A stretch of DNA of 8,456 nucleotides from UMGS1387 sp045577475 (GCA_045577475.1 JAZNIM010000124.1:1-8456), one strand, 5' to 3'; positions 1 to 8,167 are shown, counted from the stretch's first letter. Program-made: numbers and translations. Notes: a model not told the origin generated them from the letters alone.

Positions 1-47
1 ATGTACCTCAACCAAAAAGAGATGTTACAATAATAAAATGCTGCACA

Positions 48-76
48 TTGACAACCACCTCTCAAAGTGCTATAAT
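48..76 (+). promoter_or_regulatory. Consensus sigma-A/sigma-70 promoter of the MBL gene
   Basis: TTGACA lies at 48-53 and TATAAT at 71-76, separated by 17 bp, a perfect match to the housekeeping promoter consensus in both boxes and spacing. Transcription would start near 83, leaving a leader of only about 14 nt before the ATG at 97. The ribosome binding site (AAGGTGG, 86-92, only 4 nt from the ATG) would then sit almost at the 5' end of the message. No operator-like repeat is visible around it, so strong unregulated expression is the simplest inference. Confidence 0.85.
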
Positions 77-96
77 AAACCAAAGAAGGTGGTATT

Positions 97-1728
97 ATGA
101 ATTATATACAGGAAGATAATGTTTTCTACGCCTGCGGCACACCCATAACCGTAGCACAAAACGAAAAAGGCGAAACACATGTTTACAGCACCGAAACAGG
201 ACATCAGCTTTCAACGTCCGATTTGAAATTCGGCAGAGTTTTCGGCGGCGGTAAGGAAATGTCAGTAAAGAATACGTCCGTTGTTATGAAATCGGGATTT
301 CTGTACCTTCTTTGCGGCGGAAGCGAGAGGGGAAGCGTTGAGGAAAAAATCTCACTTTCTCTTGAAGGCGGAATGATAGGCGGCTACCTTTACGGCGGCG
401 GTCTTGAGGACACGGTTGGCGACATCAATGTAAAGGTGTCTGGCGGTGCAATAAAGTACGGCTTTTTCGGCGGCGGAAGCAGTAAAAAGACGGGTGAGGT
501 AGACCTTGATTTTTCGGGCATTGTCTGCACCAACGTGAAAACGGGAAGTAAGGATAAAGATGCCGAAACTGAGGGAAAAACAACCCTCAGAATGACAGGC
601 GGACACATTCTTACCATAACTGCAGGCGGCGGTGATAAGGATGTTGATATTGAAATCCACGACGGCTTTATCGAAAAAATGATAGTCAAGGAAAACACGG
701 GAGAGCTGAATCTTAAACTGTATGAAAACATATTCATTCCCAACGGCGTGGGCGGCAATTTTCCCATGCTCCCCGAGGATGCACATGTTTCCTACCTTCC
801 CAAAAAGCAGGGCTGGACGGCAGCAAAGCGTGAGGAGCTGGGCGACGGCTTCTTTGAAAGTGCAGGGGAGGACGGCAAGCTGATTATAAGAATGTTTGAG
901 CTTCGCCATCCCTATGTACCCTATGAAGTAACACCTTTTCCAACACCATTTGTGGGGGATGCAATTTATATTACTTTTCCCGATAACACAAATATGCTTA
1001 TTGATACGGGAAGTGACTACAGCCTTGATGAAGTACGGGGCGGTCTTGAAAGGCTTGGGGTTAAAACGCTTGACCGTTTTGTCATAACTCATCCCCACGG
1101 CGACCATATGGGATGTGCCGCAAAGCTAATGGAAAGCATAGGGGTTTCGCAAATCTGGATTCCCGATATAAATGCACAGCCTGCTATTGAGGCGGAAAAG
1201 CAAAGACTTGTTGAGTATTATGCACTTATAGATAACGCAGAGAAAAACGGTACAAAAATTGTACGTGTTGCCGACGGCGATAGTTTTGAATTCGGTAACT
1301 CACGCATTGACGTTATAAATCCCGTTAGAACTGATGCACCTGCGGTGGATATGAACGAAAACTCCGTTGCCTTTAAGATTACATATAAGGAAAACAGTGC
1401 GCTTATGTGCGGGGATATTTCCGATAAATCCGAGAAAAGACTTGCGGAAAAGTACGGCGATTGGTTAAAGACGGATATGCTTAAGGTGGCGCATCACGGC
1501 ATTGTTTACCAGAGCTTTTATAAGTTCATTGATGCCTGCAGCATGTCATTTGGAATTGTTCCCAGCATGAGAGAAGAAGGGGTGTTCCTTAAAACCACAA
1601 GATATGCCTTGAAGCATGTCAACGGCTTTGACCCCGATAGGCTTTATACTACAGGCAAGTACGGCAATATCAAGGTTGTAATGGACGGACAGAAGGATAA
1701 TGTCAAGGTAGTTACCCAATATAAATAG
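97..1728 (+). CDS. MBL-fold metallo-hydrolase (ComEC-like) with N-terminal glycine-rich repeat region
   Basis: The 543-aa product has two parts. Residues about 30-225 are glycine-rich, beta-strand-like repeats with GGG every 25 residues. Residues about 265-543 are an MBL-fold domain of the kind found at the ComEC/Rec2 C-terminus and in stand-alone ComEC-like hydrolases. Visible MBL motifs are L-I-D303-T-G, H332-P-H334-G-D336-H337 (the HxHxDH metal site), C-G-D440, and A-H466-H467-G. All expected metal ligands are present, so a di-metal hydrolase is likely. The substrate is unknown; family members include phosphodiesterase/nuclease-like enzymes. There is no signal peptide or membrane segment, so it should be cytosolic, which is odd for this repeat type. 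The ATG at 97 follows AAGGTGG at 86-92. Its own promoter and terminator make it monocistronic. The fold call is firm; the role of the N-terminal part is unknown. Confidence 0.92.
   Translation: MNYIQEDNVFYACGTPITVAQNEKGETHVYSTETGHQLSTSDLKFGRVFGGGKEMSVKNTSVVMKSGFLYLLCGGSERGSVEEKISLSLEGGMIGGYLYGGGLEDTVGDINVKVSGGAIKYGFFGGGSSKKTGEVDLDFSGIVCTNVKTGSKDKDAETEGKTTLRMTGGHILTITAGGGDKDVDIEIHDGFIEKMIVKENTGELNLKLYENIFIPNGVGGNFPMLPEDAHVSYLPKKQGWTAAKREELGDGFFESAGEDGKLIIRMFELRHPYVPYEVTPFPTPFVGDAIYITFPDNTNMLIDTGSDYSLDEVRGGLERLGVKTLDRFVITHPHGDHMGCAAKLMESIGVSQIWIPDINAQPAIEAEKQRLVEYYALIDNAEKNGTKIVRVADGDSFEFGNSRIDVINPVRTDAPAVDMNENSVAFKITYKENSALMCGDISDKSEKRLAEKYGDWLKTDMLKVAHHGIVYQSFYKFIDACSMSFGIVPSMREEGVFLKTTRYALKHVNGFDPDRLYTTGKYGNIKVVMDGQKDNVKVVTQYK
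175..711 (+). repeat. Coding repeat: about 25-residue glycine-rich units in the MBL protein
   Basis: In the translation, GGG or GG motifs recur at residues 50-52, 74-75, 100-102, 125-127 and 177-179, a period of about 25 residues; the unit near 149-151 is degenerate (TGS). Each unit reads roughly x-V-x-L-x-x-x-GG-x-I-x(5)-GGG, for example INVKVSGGAI at 110-119 followed by FFGGG at 123-127. Alternating hydrophobic residues followed by glycine turns suggest stacked beta-strands (a solenoid). Later units (about 180-205) lose the triple glycine. The array appears to have arisen by tandem duplication followed by divergence. Confidence 0.75.
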
Positions 1729-1754
1729 TACAATTCAATACATGCTTTCATAAG

Positions 1755-1789
1755 GAGTCACCGTAGAAAATATGGCGGCTCTTTTTTTT
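1755..1789 (+). terminator. Rho-independent terminator after the MBL gene
   Basis: An 11-position stem pairs 1755-1765 (GAGTCACCGTA) with 1771-1781 (TATGGCGGCTC), with one A/C mismatch and two G-T pairs, around a GAAAA loop. Eight T residues follow at 1782-1789. It begins 26 nt after the MBL stop codon and separates that gene from the downstream glycan operon. Confidence 0.9.
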
Positions 1790-1805
1790 GCAAATCCGTT
1801 AATTT

Positions 1806-1973
1806 AGTGAAAAAAGTGCCACGTTCACTGAATGTGTCGGGCGGGTTAAAATGTGTTTTTCACGCACCGAGTGAACGTATGTTCTACAATATTCGGCGGT
1901 TTTTACAGGATTTATGCCTGTTTTATACATTTTTTTGCAAATTATATACATTCACTGACGTTAAACGTAGTGA
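1806..1973. promoter_or_regulatory. Cluster of TTCACT/AGTGAA motifs upstream of the GH99-like operon (candidate operators)
   Basis: The 6-mer TTCACT or its complement AGTGAA occurs at 1806-1811 (-), 1824-1829 (+), 1870-1875 (-) and 1951-1956 (+). Two of these extend to a perfect 9-bp inverted repeat, ACGTTCACT (1821-1829) and AGTGAACGT (1870-1878), 40 nt apart. The last lies in a compact imperfect palindrome, TCACT-G-ACGT / TAA / ACGTAGTGA, at 1952-1973. The rest of the 1790-2029 gap holds no convincing gene. The motif recurrence is seen directly; binding by a regulator is inferred, and none is encoded in the window. Confidence 0.45.
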
Positions 1974-1979
1974 TAAAAT
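1902..1979 (+). promoter_or_regulatory. Candidate promoters of the GH99-like operon
   Basis: Two sigma-A-like pairs are visible. The first is TTTACA (1902-1907), 16 bp, TATACA (1924-1929). The second is TTCACT (1951-1956), 17 bp, TAAAAT (1974-1979). The second has the better -10 box and spacing, and its spacer contains the 1952-1973 palindrome, so a protein bound there would block polymerase. Neither is a full consensus match. The choice between them cannot be made from sequence alone. Confidence 0.45.
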
Positions 1980-2029
1980 AAGAATAGGAAAAAAGCAATG
2001 TTTACTTCAAAAAGAAAGGATAGATTAAG

Positions 2030-3145
2030 ATGAAAAAATACGATGTTGCGGCGTATATCTGGCCATCATACACAGGCGATGAACCCAGAAGCAGAATCTT
2101 CTGGCCTGAGGGCTACGGCGAATGGCAGACAGTTAAGGCAACAAAGCCAAAGTTCCCCGGTCATCAGTGGCCCCGTAAGCCGCTTTGGGGATACGTAAAT
2201 GAGGCAGACCCGTATGTAATGGAAATGGAAATCGAGGCAGCCACAAGCCACGGTATCAATGTGTTTATCTATGACTGGTACTGGTACGATAACAGACCTT
2301 TTCTTGAACAGTGCCTTGATAACGGTTTTCTTAAGGCGAGAAATAACCACAAGATGAAGTTCTTCCTCATGTGGGCAAACCACACCGCCGAAAGCCAGTG
2401 GGATACAAGAACCGCTGACCTTCACACTCCCATTTGGGACGGTGCAATCAACCGTGAAACCTTTGATAAAGTTATCGTAAAGCGTACAATTGAAAAGTAT
2501 TTTTCCCATCCCTGCTATTATAAGATTAACGGCAAGCCTGTGTATCTGCTCTTTGACCTTCAGAATCTGGTAAGAGGTCTTGGCGGAGTGCAGAATACAC
2601 TTGATGCCTTACAGTATTTCCGTGAAGAAACCGAAAAGGCAGGCTATCCCGGTCTTGAGCTTTTGCTTACAATCAGAAGACGATTTGATTACATGGAAAG
2701 AAAGCTGGATGAGAACACCACCATATTTGACTTTATCAACATGGCAAACCTTGACGGTGTAACCCACTACAATTTCTGCGACTATATTCCCATGAATAAG
2801 ACATATCCCGAGGTGCTTAAGGAAGTTAGAGCAGAGTGGGATTACATTGAAAAGAATATAAAGCATCCCTTCTATCCCCACATTTCAATGGGATGGGACC
2901 CCAACCCAAGATACACAAAATTATCCAATAATATCTGCTATGAAACCACTCCCGAGAATATTCAGAAGGGCTTTGAGCTGATGAAGGAATACATTGATAC
3001 ACATCCCGAGCTTGAAGCACCCCTTATTACGGTGAACAGTTGGAACGAATGGACGGAAACAAGCTACCTCCAGCCGGATGACCTTAACGGCTACGGATTT
3101 TTGGAGGCGGCAAAGAAGGTATTTCTTGACCAAGAAGAAAAATAA
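2030..3145 (+). CDS. Cytosolic GH99/WbsX-like glycan-active protein
   Basis: This 371-aa protein resembles the glycosyltransferase-WbsX / GH99-like family, a TIM-barrel group related to endo-alpha-1,2-mannosidases. It opens with the family-like A-Y-I-W-P-S-Y strand (residues 8-14), then H-G followed by the aromatic Y81-D-W-Y-W-Y86, M114-W-A-N-H118, and near the C-terminus W338-N-E340-W-T-E343. Characterised GH99 enzymes use two glutamates three residues apart in such a motif, so E340 and E343 are the likely catalytic pair. No signal peptide is seen, so it should act inside the cell. The length suits a single catalytic domain with no accessory module. The ATG at 2030 follows AAAGGA (2015-2020) at 9 nt. 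Its stop is 19 bp before the SLH gene, implying co-transcription. Hydrolysis is more likely than glycosyl transfer given the conserved acids, but the substrate is not known. Confidence 0.9.
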   Translation: MKKYDVAAYIWPSYTGDEPRSRIFWPEGYGEWQTVKATKPKFPGHQWPRKPLWGYVNEADPYVMEMEIEAATSHGINVFIYDWYWYDNRPFLEQCLDNGFLKARNNHKMKFFLMWANHTAESQWDTRTADLHTPIWDGAINRETFDKVIVKRTIEKYFSHPCYYKINGKPVYLLFDLQNLVRGLGGVQNTLDALQYFREETEKAGYPGLELLLTIRRRFDYMERKLDENTTIFDFINMANLDGVTHYNFCDYIPMNKTYPEVLKEVRAEWDYIEKNIKHPFYPHISMGWDPNPRYTKLSNNICYETTPENIQKGFELMKEYIDTHPELEAPLITVNSWNEWTETSYLQPDDLNGYGFLEAAKKVFLDQEEK

Positions 3146-3164
3146 ATAAGTTAGGGAGAAAACA

Positions 3165-6100
3165 ATGTTTAAAAACAAAATTCTTAAAACAATTCTTTCA
3201 GCATCCTTGACAGCGGCGGCTCTTGTTACCGCTTCGCATGCAAACGGTTTTGCTAAAACAAATACATACACAGCAGGTCAGTTTGCTGATGTTGCGGAAA
3301 GTGCATGGTATGCAAATGATGTGAAAAGTGCATACGAGCTTGGCTTTGTAAACGGTAAGAGCGACACTCTCTATGTTCCCGAAGGCAATGTTACCGTTGC
3401 GGAAGGTATTACCATGGCAAGCCGTGTACACTCAATCTATAATGGCAAGACAATCGCCGAAAAGACAGGCGGAAAATGGTACGATATGTACATTTCTTAT
3501 GCCCTTGAAAACGGCATGATAAAGGAAGGTCAGTTTACAAACTACGACCGCAATATCATGCGTTATGAAATGGCAATGCTTTTTGCCAATTCACTTCCTG
3601 CAGACTATTTTGCGGCAAAGAATGATATTAAGGATATTCCCGACGTTGCACAAACGGAGGAGTATTACGATGAGCTTATGATGCTCTATAAAGCAGGCGT
3701 AGTTTTAGGAAGCGACGATTACGGTAACTTCTATGCAACAAACTCTATTAAGAGAAGTGAAACTGCGGCAATTATCAACCGTGTTGCACTTGTCGAAAAC
3801 AGAGTATCGGGCACTTTACTGGAATACGGCAACAGAGAACAGGCGGTTTATCTTATCGATGATATGACCATGGTGAGAACTGTTCGAGGAACTACTATGG
3901 TTGCCTCAGGCTGGAGATATGAGGATATGGGAACGGTTGTGGTAAATACCGAAGAAAAAACCTCAAACTCCATTTCCGATGTATCCGATGATGCAAGAAC
4001 AGCTCTTCACAGAGATGTAACGGTTCAGACAAAAGGCACCGTCAAGGTTGAAGCTGCATTCACAGCAAGTGCAAGCAACGGAGCTGAGATTATCTTTACC
4101 GACTCCGAGGGCACAGATTTGTTCAAGCTGTGTATCGCCAACGGTAAGTACGTAGCCTTCGGTGATAAAGAGCAGGCAACAAACACGGCGGTAAGTGATT
4201 ATACAAAGCTGAAGAAGCTGTATTTTGAGCTTGACCTTGATAAGCGTGAGGCGACAGTTGTTGCAGACGGTGAGTATATAGGTACATATTCCATGAATAA
4301 GTCTGCAAAGAACCTTGCAAGAATGAGCTATGCCACAACAAAAGAGGATAAGCTTGTTTTGACCGTGTCAAAGACAAAGATGTATGTTAACTATGATGTC
4401 AACGACTCCTTCTTCTATTCAAATTTAGGCAAGGCTCCCTACGGCTGGAATGTTGGCGGTAAGGCTACTGTTGAAAACATTAAGAGCTCAGATTATGATA
4501 CAAACAGCGTAAAGCTTGACGGTGTAGGCAATGCAGCTAAAAAGTTTTCACCTGTAAGCGGCAAGTTTGTGTATGAAACCTTCCTTCTTCCCACAAAGCA
4601 GGGTAAGGGCTATGTTGCACTAAAAAACGGTGCAAACGATGCACTTAAGGTTGAGTTTGATGCTCAGAAGTTCACCTGTAACGGCAAGCTCCTTCGTGAA
4701 TTTGATGCAAGAAGCTGGCAGTCTGTAAGAATTGAAGGCGACACGGAAGCGGATAAAGCTGTTATCAAGCTCAATAATAAGGTGTTTGCAACGGTTGACC
4801 TTTCGGCAGATGCAGTTGACGGCATTGAAATCGTAAACAGCGGAAGTGACGTGCTTTGGTTTGACGACGTTGAATTATACAATGTGTATGATTACGCAGA
4901 CTATGTAGCAATGCCTGTCCCCGTAACTGACGATGAATGGCTTGTGGGTATGAGCGTATGCTCTCTTTGGAGAGAAGGTACACACTATGGCTGGGACTGC
5001 ATTTCACCATACGATGAAATTACTCCCGTTATAGGCTATTATGATGAAGGTCTGCCTGAAGTTGCCGACTGGGAAATCAAGTTCTTTGTTGAACACGGCT
5101 ATGACTTCCAGCATTATTGCTGGTATTTGGGTGCACTTGGCAGTGAGCCTATTAAGGATACCCGTCTTTCGGATGCTATCACAAACGGCTTTATGAACGC
5201 AAAGTACTCCGATATGATGGATATGATGATTATGTGGGAAAACCAGGGATGTACTTACAGCAATCCCGACTTTTTCTATAATTATGTATGGCCTTATTGG
5301 TGCGAATGGTACTTTAACGATTCAAGATACCTGACAATTGAAAACAGAGCACCCATTACAATTTACAGCTTGAGCACGTTCATTAAAAACATGGGCGGCA
5401 TGGAGGGTGCAAAGAAGGCTGTTGCCTTTATGAACGAGGACATTAAGCGTCTTGGATATGACGGCGTTGTGCTTTTCGGCTGTCCCACCTTCAACGGCTA
5501 TACCGATGAAATGATGAAGCAGGCAAAAGAGCTTAGCTTTGAAGGTCTTCTCAGCTATACCTTCGGCGAATTTGCGTACGATGCACAGTATCAGAAGGAT
5601 GCTATGATGAAGGCGTATAATATGAACGGTGTACCGCTTGTTCCCGCAATCGGCGTTGGCTTTAATGACCTAGGCTGGACAGAGGAAAGAAGTCCTCTTG
5701 CAACGGTTGAAGCACATAAAGAGGTTATGGAGTGGTCAAAGGACACCTATCTTCCTCTTATTGCCGAAAGGGCAGAGAATAACTGGATAAGCAAGATGGT
5801 ATTCCATACAACCTGGAACGAATACGGTGAAGGACATTATATTATGCCTTCAAACCTTAATAAGTTCGGCTATGTTGACTGTAACCGTGCAGTATTCTCC
5901 TCTGTTGCAGGAAAGGACGACAAAGCACACTTTGACGTTGAGCCTACAGATAATCAGAAGGCAAGACTTGGCTATTTGTATCCTGCAAAGAGCGTTCCCA
6001 TGAAGCGTGAAAGATTTATTCAGGATGCAGGTTCCGACATTGAGTATCAGCCTGTTAAAGCATGGAATTTTGAAAATCAGAAGGACGTCTTGTCTTGGAG

Positions 6101-7949
6101 TAAGATGAACCAGTGCAAAGACATCTATTTTGATGAACAGGAAAAGGCACTTGCAGGTGAAACCACAGGCACAGACGGCAATATCAAAACGGTAAATACA
6201 GGAGTGGCTCTGTTTAATGCCGATGAAGCAACAAAGCTTCACCTTTCCATTAAGCTTGAAGCAACACAGCCTACCCAGGTTCAGCTTTACTTTGTAAACA
6301 GAGCCAATGAAGCATGGTCAGCCGATAAGGGAATTTTTTCCAATGTAATTGCTGACGGCGAATATCATGATTATTACATTGATCTTACCAAAAATACATT
6401 CTGGAAGGGCGATATTACAGGCGTTCGCTTTGACCCTGCACAGTATGCTTGCAAATTCTATATTAAGTGCTTTGAATTCTTGACAGATAAGGAAATCGGC
6501 TCATATACCCTTAACATAGACGGCACGGAATTTTCAATCGGCAAAAACTTTATTGAAAAGATTGATAATGAATATTTAATTGCAGCAGAACCCAAGCTTG
6601 GCTTCTATTCGGGACTTAACCTTTACTACGAGTATAACAGAGTAAACGGAACGCTTGATATTTTCGGCAATAACGGAAGCAAAATGCACCTTGAGGTGGG
6701 CAGCGATAAGGTAATTGTTGACGGAAAGACAGTAACGGTTGCAAAGCCCATATATAAGGTTGACGGAATTGTGACAGTACCCTTTAAGCTGCTTTGCGAA
6801 ACCTTCGGCTATGAGCTTGAAGAAAACGGAAATGAGTTGAAGGTAACTGTAAGAGAAGGTGAAGTAATCAGCACGGAAAAGGTTGAAAACAGCTTTGAAT
6901 TTAACATTCCCGGTGATACCGAGGGCTTTACTGCAAGCTCGGCAACAGGTTCTGTTTTAGACGGAAAGTATGTTCTGACCGCAACTCCCGTAAGCTATAA
7001 TAAAACAGGCTATGACCCACAGATAATCAATAAGGGCGTGTTTATTAACACCGATGTTTACAACGTAATTGAGATACGTTACAGACCTTTGTATTCGGAA
7101 GGTGTTGACGTTGGCACAGACGGCTTGACGGTTTATTTTGCAACAACATCGGAAAACGGTCTTGACGAAAAGAAAACCTTCAGGTCATCTTATAAATCTC
7201 TTACACCTGATGCCGAGGGCTTCGTTACCGTAATGTTTGATTGTAACAAAAACGAAAAGTGGACGGCAAACGTAACAACCTTAAGAGTTGACCCCGGTAA
7301 TTATGGCGGCTACTATGAAATCGACTATATCCGAGTAACTCCCAACGAGGAAACAAAGGCTTATCTTGCGGCAGAGCAGGAAATGCAGAAAAAGCGTGAA
7401 GAGGCTATAAAGGCAGGTTATGAGGGCGGTCCCTTCTTTATTGAAAACGCCGATGCCGAGGATGTAAACAGCAGAGCTAACCTTACAACAGGCTCAACAA
7501 CCGTGACAATAGTTGAGGATGACTTAAGAGAGGGTAACCACGCATATAAGCTTGTTCCTGCTTCTGATAAGCAGACTTGGACATATTTCAGAGCAAAAAC
7601 AGGCTTCAAGGCGGGTGTTACTTACAAGGTTGAATTTGACCTGAGAATTATTTCCGACCTTGACGGAAATGAGGGTGTTGACGTTACAGCAAAGGTAAAT
7701 CCCAGATATACAGACCTCAAGAACGGTGCTCTCACAGGTTCGGTAGACCATCCTCTTAATAAAGAGGTTGTGACACAGAGCACCTCCGACGGCTGGGTAA
7801 GACACTCCTTTGTTTTCACTGTTAACGAAGCAAGTCCTGCACGTGAAACAGACGAGTTTACCGTATTTGTTGACCCCAAGGGTGATAAAACGGCTTATAC
7901 CAACTTCATTGCAATGATGGATAACTTTGTTGTAACTGTTGTTGAGTAA
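3165..7949 (+). CDS. Secreted SLH-anchored multidomain GH99-like protein with stalk and carbohydrate-binding-like modules
   Basis: This 1594-aa surface protein starts at an ATG 6 nt after AGGGAG (3153-3158). Residues 1-26 form a Sec signal peptide (lysines, hydrophobic core, cleavage probably after S-H-A26). Three SLH modules follow at about 40-92, 93-150 and 155-210 and should bind cell-wall polymer. Two beta-sandwich, concanavalin-like segments lie at about 265-410 and 413-572, the second ending in W565-F-D-D-V-E-L. Residues about 590-915 are a GH99-like barrel with H-G then Y651-C-W-Y654, M690-W-E-N693 and W884-N-E886-Y-G-E889-G-H; E886/E889 are the likely catalytic pair. Then come a beta module (965-1108), a copper-amine-oxidase-N-like stalk domain (1111-1230), a second similar beta module (1243-1395), a lysine/glutamate-rich helix (1396-1420) and a CBM4_9-like C-terminal domain (1424-1594). 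It is the second gene of an operon with the cytosolic GH99-like gene. SLH and GH99-like calls are firm; the binding-module assignments are fold-level guesses. Confidence 0.95.
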   Translation: MFKNKILKTILSASLTAAALVTASHANGFAKTNTYTAGQFADVAESAWYANDVKSAYELGFVNGKSDTLYVPEGNVTVAEGITMASRVHSIYNGKTIAEKTGGKWYDMYISYALENGMIKEGQFTNYDRNIMRYEMAMLFANSLPADYFAAKNDIKDIPDVAQTEEYYDELMMLYKAGVVLGSDDYGNFYATNSIKRSETAAIINRVALVENRVSGTLLEYGNREQAVYLIDDMTMVRTVRGTTMVASGWRYEDMGTVVVNTEEKTSNSISDVSDDARTALHRDVTVQTKGTVKVEAAFTASASNGAEIIFTDSEGTDLFKLCIANGKYVAFGDKEQATNTAVSDYTKLKKLYFELDLDKREATVVADGEYIGTYSMNKSAKNLARMSYATTKEDKLVLTVSKTKMYVNYDVNDSFFYSNLGKAPYGWNVGGKATVENIKSSDYDTNSVKLDGVGNAAKKFSPVSGKFVYETFLLPTKQGKGYVALKNGANDALKVEFDAQKFTCNGKLLREFDARSWQSVRIEGDTEADKAVIKLNNKVFATVDLSADAVDGIEIVNSGSDVLWFDDVELYNVYDYADYVAMPVPVTDDEWLVGMSVCSLWREGTHYGWDCISPYDEITPVIGYYDEGLPEVADWEIKFFVEHGYDFQHYCWYLGALGSEPIKDTRLSDAITNGFMNAKYSDMMDMMIMWENQGCTYSNPDFFYNYVWPYWCEWYFNDSRYLTIENRAPITIYSLSTFIKNMGGMEGAKKAVAFMNEDIKRLGYDGVVLFGCPTFNGYTDEMMKQAKELSFEGLLSYTFGEFAYDAQYQKDAMMKAYNMNGVPLVPAIGVGFNDLGWTEERSPLATVEAHKEVMEWSKDTYLPLIAERAENNWISKMVFHTTWNEYGEGHYIMPSNLNKFGYVDCNRAVFSSVAGKDDKAHFDVEPTDNQKARLGYLYPAKSVPMKRERFIQDAGSDIEYQPVKAWNFENQKDVLSWSKMNQCKDIYFDEQEKALAGETTGTDGNIKTVNTGVALFNADEATKLHLSIKLEATQPTQVQLYFVNRANEAWSADKGIFSNVIADGEYHDYYIDLTKNTFWKGDITGVRFDPAQYACKFYIKCFEFLTDKEIGSYTLNIDGTEFSIGKNFIEKIDNEYLIAAEPKLGFYSGLNLYYEYNRVNGTLDIFGNNGSKMHLEVGSDKVIVDGKTVTVAKPIYKVDGIVTVPFKLLCETFGYELEENGNELKVTVREGEVISTEKVENSFEFNIPGDTEGFTASSATGSVLDGKYVLTATPVSYNKTGYDPQIINKGVFINTDVYNVIEIRYRPLYSEGVDVGTDGLTVYFATTSENGLDEKKTFRSSYKSLTPDAEGFVTVMFDCNKNEKWTANVTTLRVDPGNYGGYYEIDYIRVTPNEETKAYLAAEQEMQKKREEAIKAGYEGGPFFIENADAEDVNSRANLTTGSTTVTIVEDDLREGNHAYKLVPASDKQTWTYFRAKTGFKAGVTYKVEFDLRIISDLDGNEGVDVTAKVNPRYTDLKNGALTGSVDHPLNKEVVTQSTSDGWVRHSFVFTVNEASPARETDEFTVFVDPKGDKTAYTNFIAMMDNFVVTVVE

Positions 7950-8075
7950 ATCCGAAAGTACCCGAAATTTATGAAGGTTACTGCTTTGTAAACTACACAT
8001 TCTGTAATTCTCTCCTTTTCGTGATACACTCATTTTTTGCGGATGTGACGTGGTTGTTTATAAAGCTTGCCTTAT
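7950..8075. other. 3' untranslated region of the SLH gene, no gene seen
   Basis: The AT-rich stretch between the SLH stop codon and the terminator shows no start codon with a ribosome binding site and no strong hairpin. Reading frames across it are short or run on into the downstream repeats, so it is best treated as 3' UTR of the operon. Confidence 0.6.
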
Positions 8076-8115
8076 ACAGAGGCTGTATCATACTTTTGAT
8101 ACAGCTTCTGTTTTT
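8076..8115 (+). terminator. Rho-independent terminator of the GH99-like operon
   Basis: A 15-bp stem pairs 8076-8090 with 8097-8111, with one G-T pair, around the 6-nt loop TACTTT, and runs into TTTTT (8111-8115). It lies 126 nt after the SLH protein stop codon. There is no matching A-run on the other side, so it works mainly on + strand transcripts. Confidence 0.85.
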
Positions 8116-8167
8116 GTATGGGGATAGTTTCATGTCATGGATGGATTTTGCCGTCTGCGGACAGAAA

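Noticed and set aside
1..33. Tail of an upstream gene in frame 1 ending at TAA (31-33)
   Set aside because: Only ten codons are visible and nothing in them is diagnostic, so a partial gene cannot be supported.
352..1107. Long minus-strand reading frames opposite the MBL gene
   Set aside because: They are shadows of a well-supported + strand coding region and have no start signals or recognisable motifs.
1821..1878. Riboswitch or attenuator formed by the 9-bp inverted repeat
   Set aside because: The loop is 40 nt, no T-run or alternative pairing is evident, and it lies upstream of both candidate promoters, so it would not be in the operon's transcript.
1807..2028. Possible 73-aa GTG-start gene between the MBL gene and the GH99-like gene
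   Set aside because: No ribosome binding site, no recognisable composition or domain, and it spans the candidate promoters and the inverted repeats; it is best explained as intergenic DNA.
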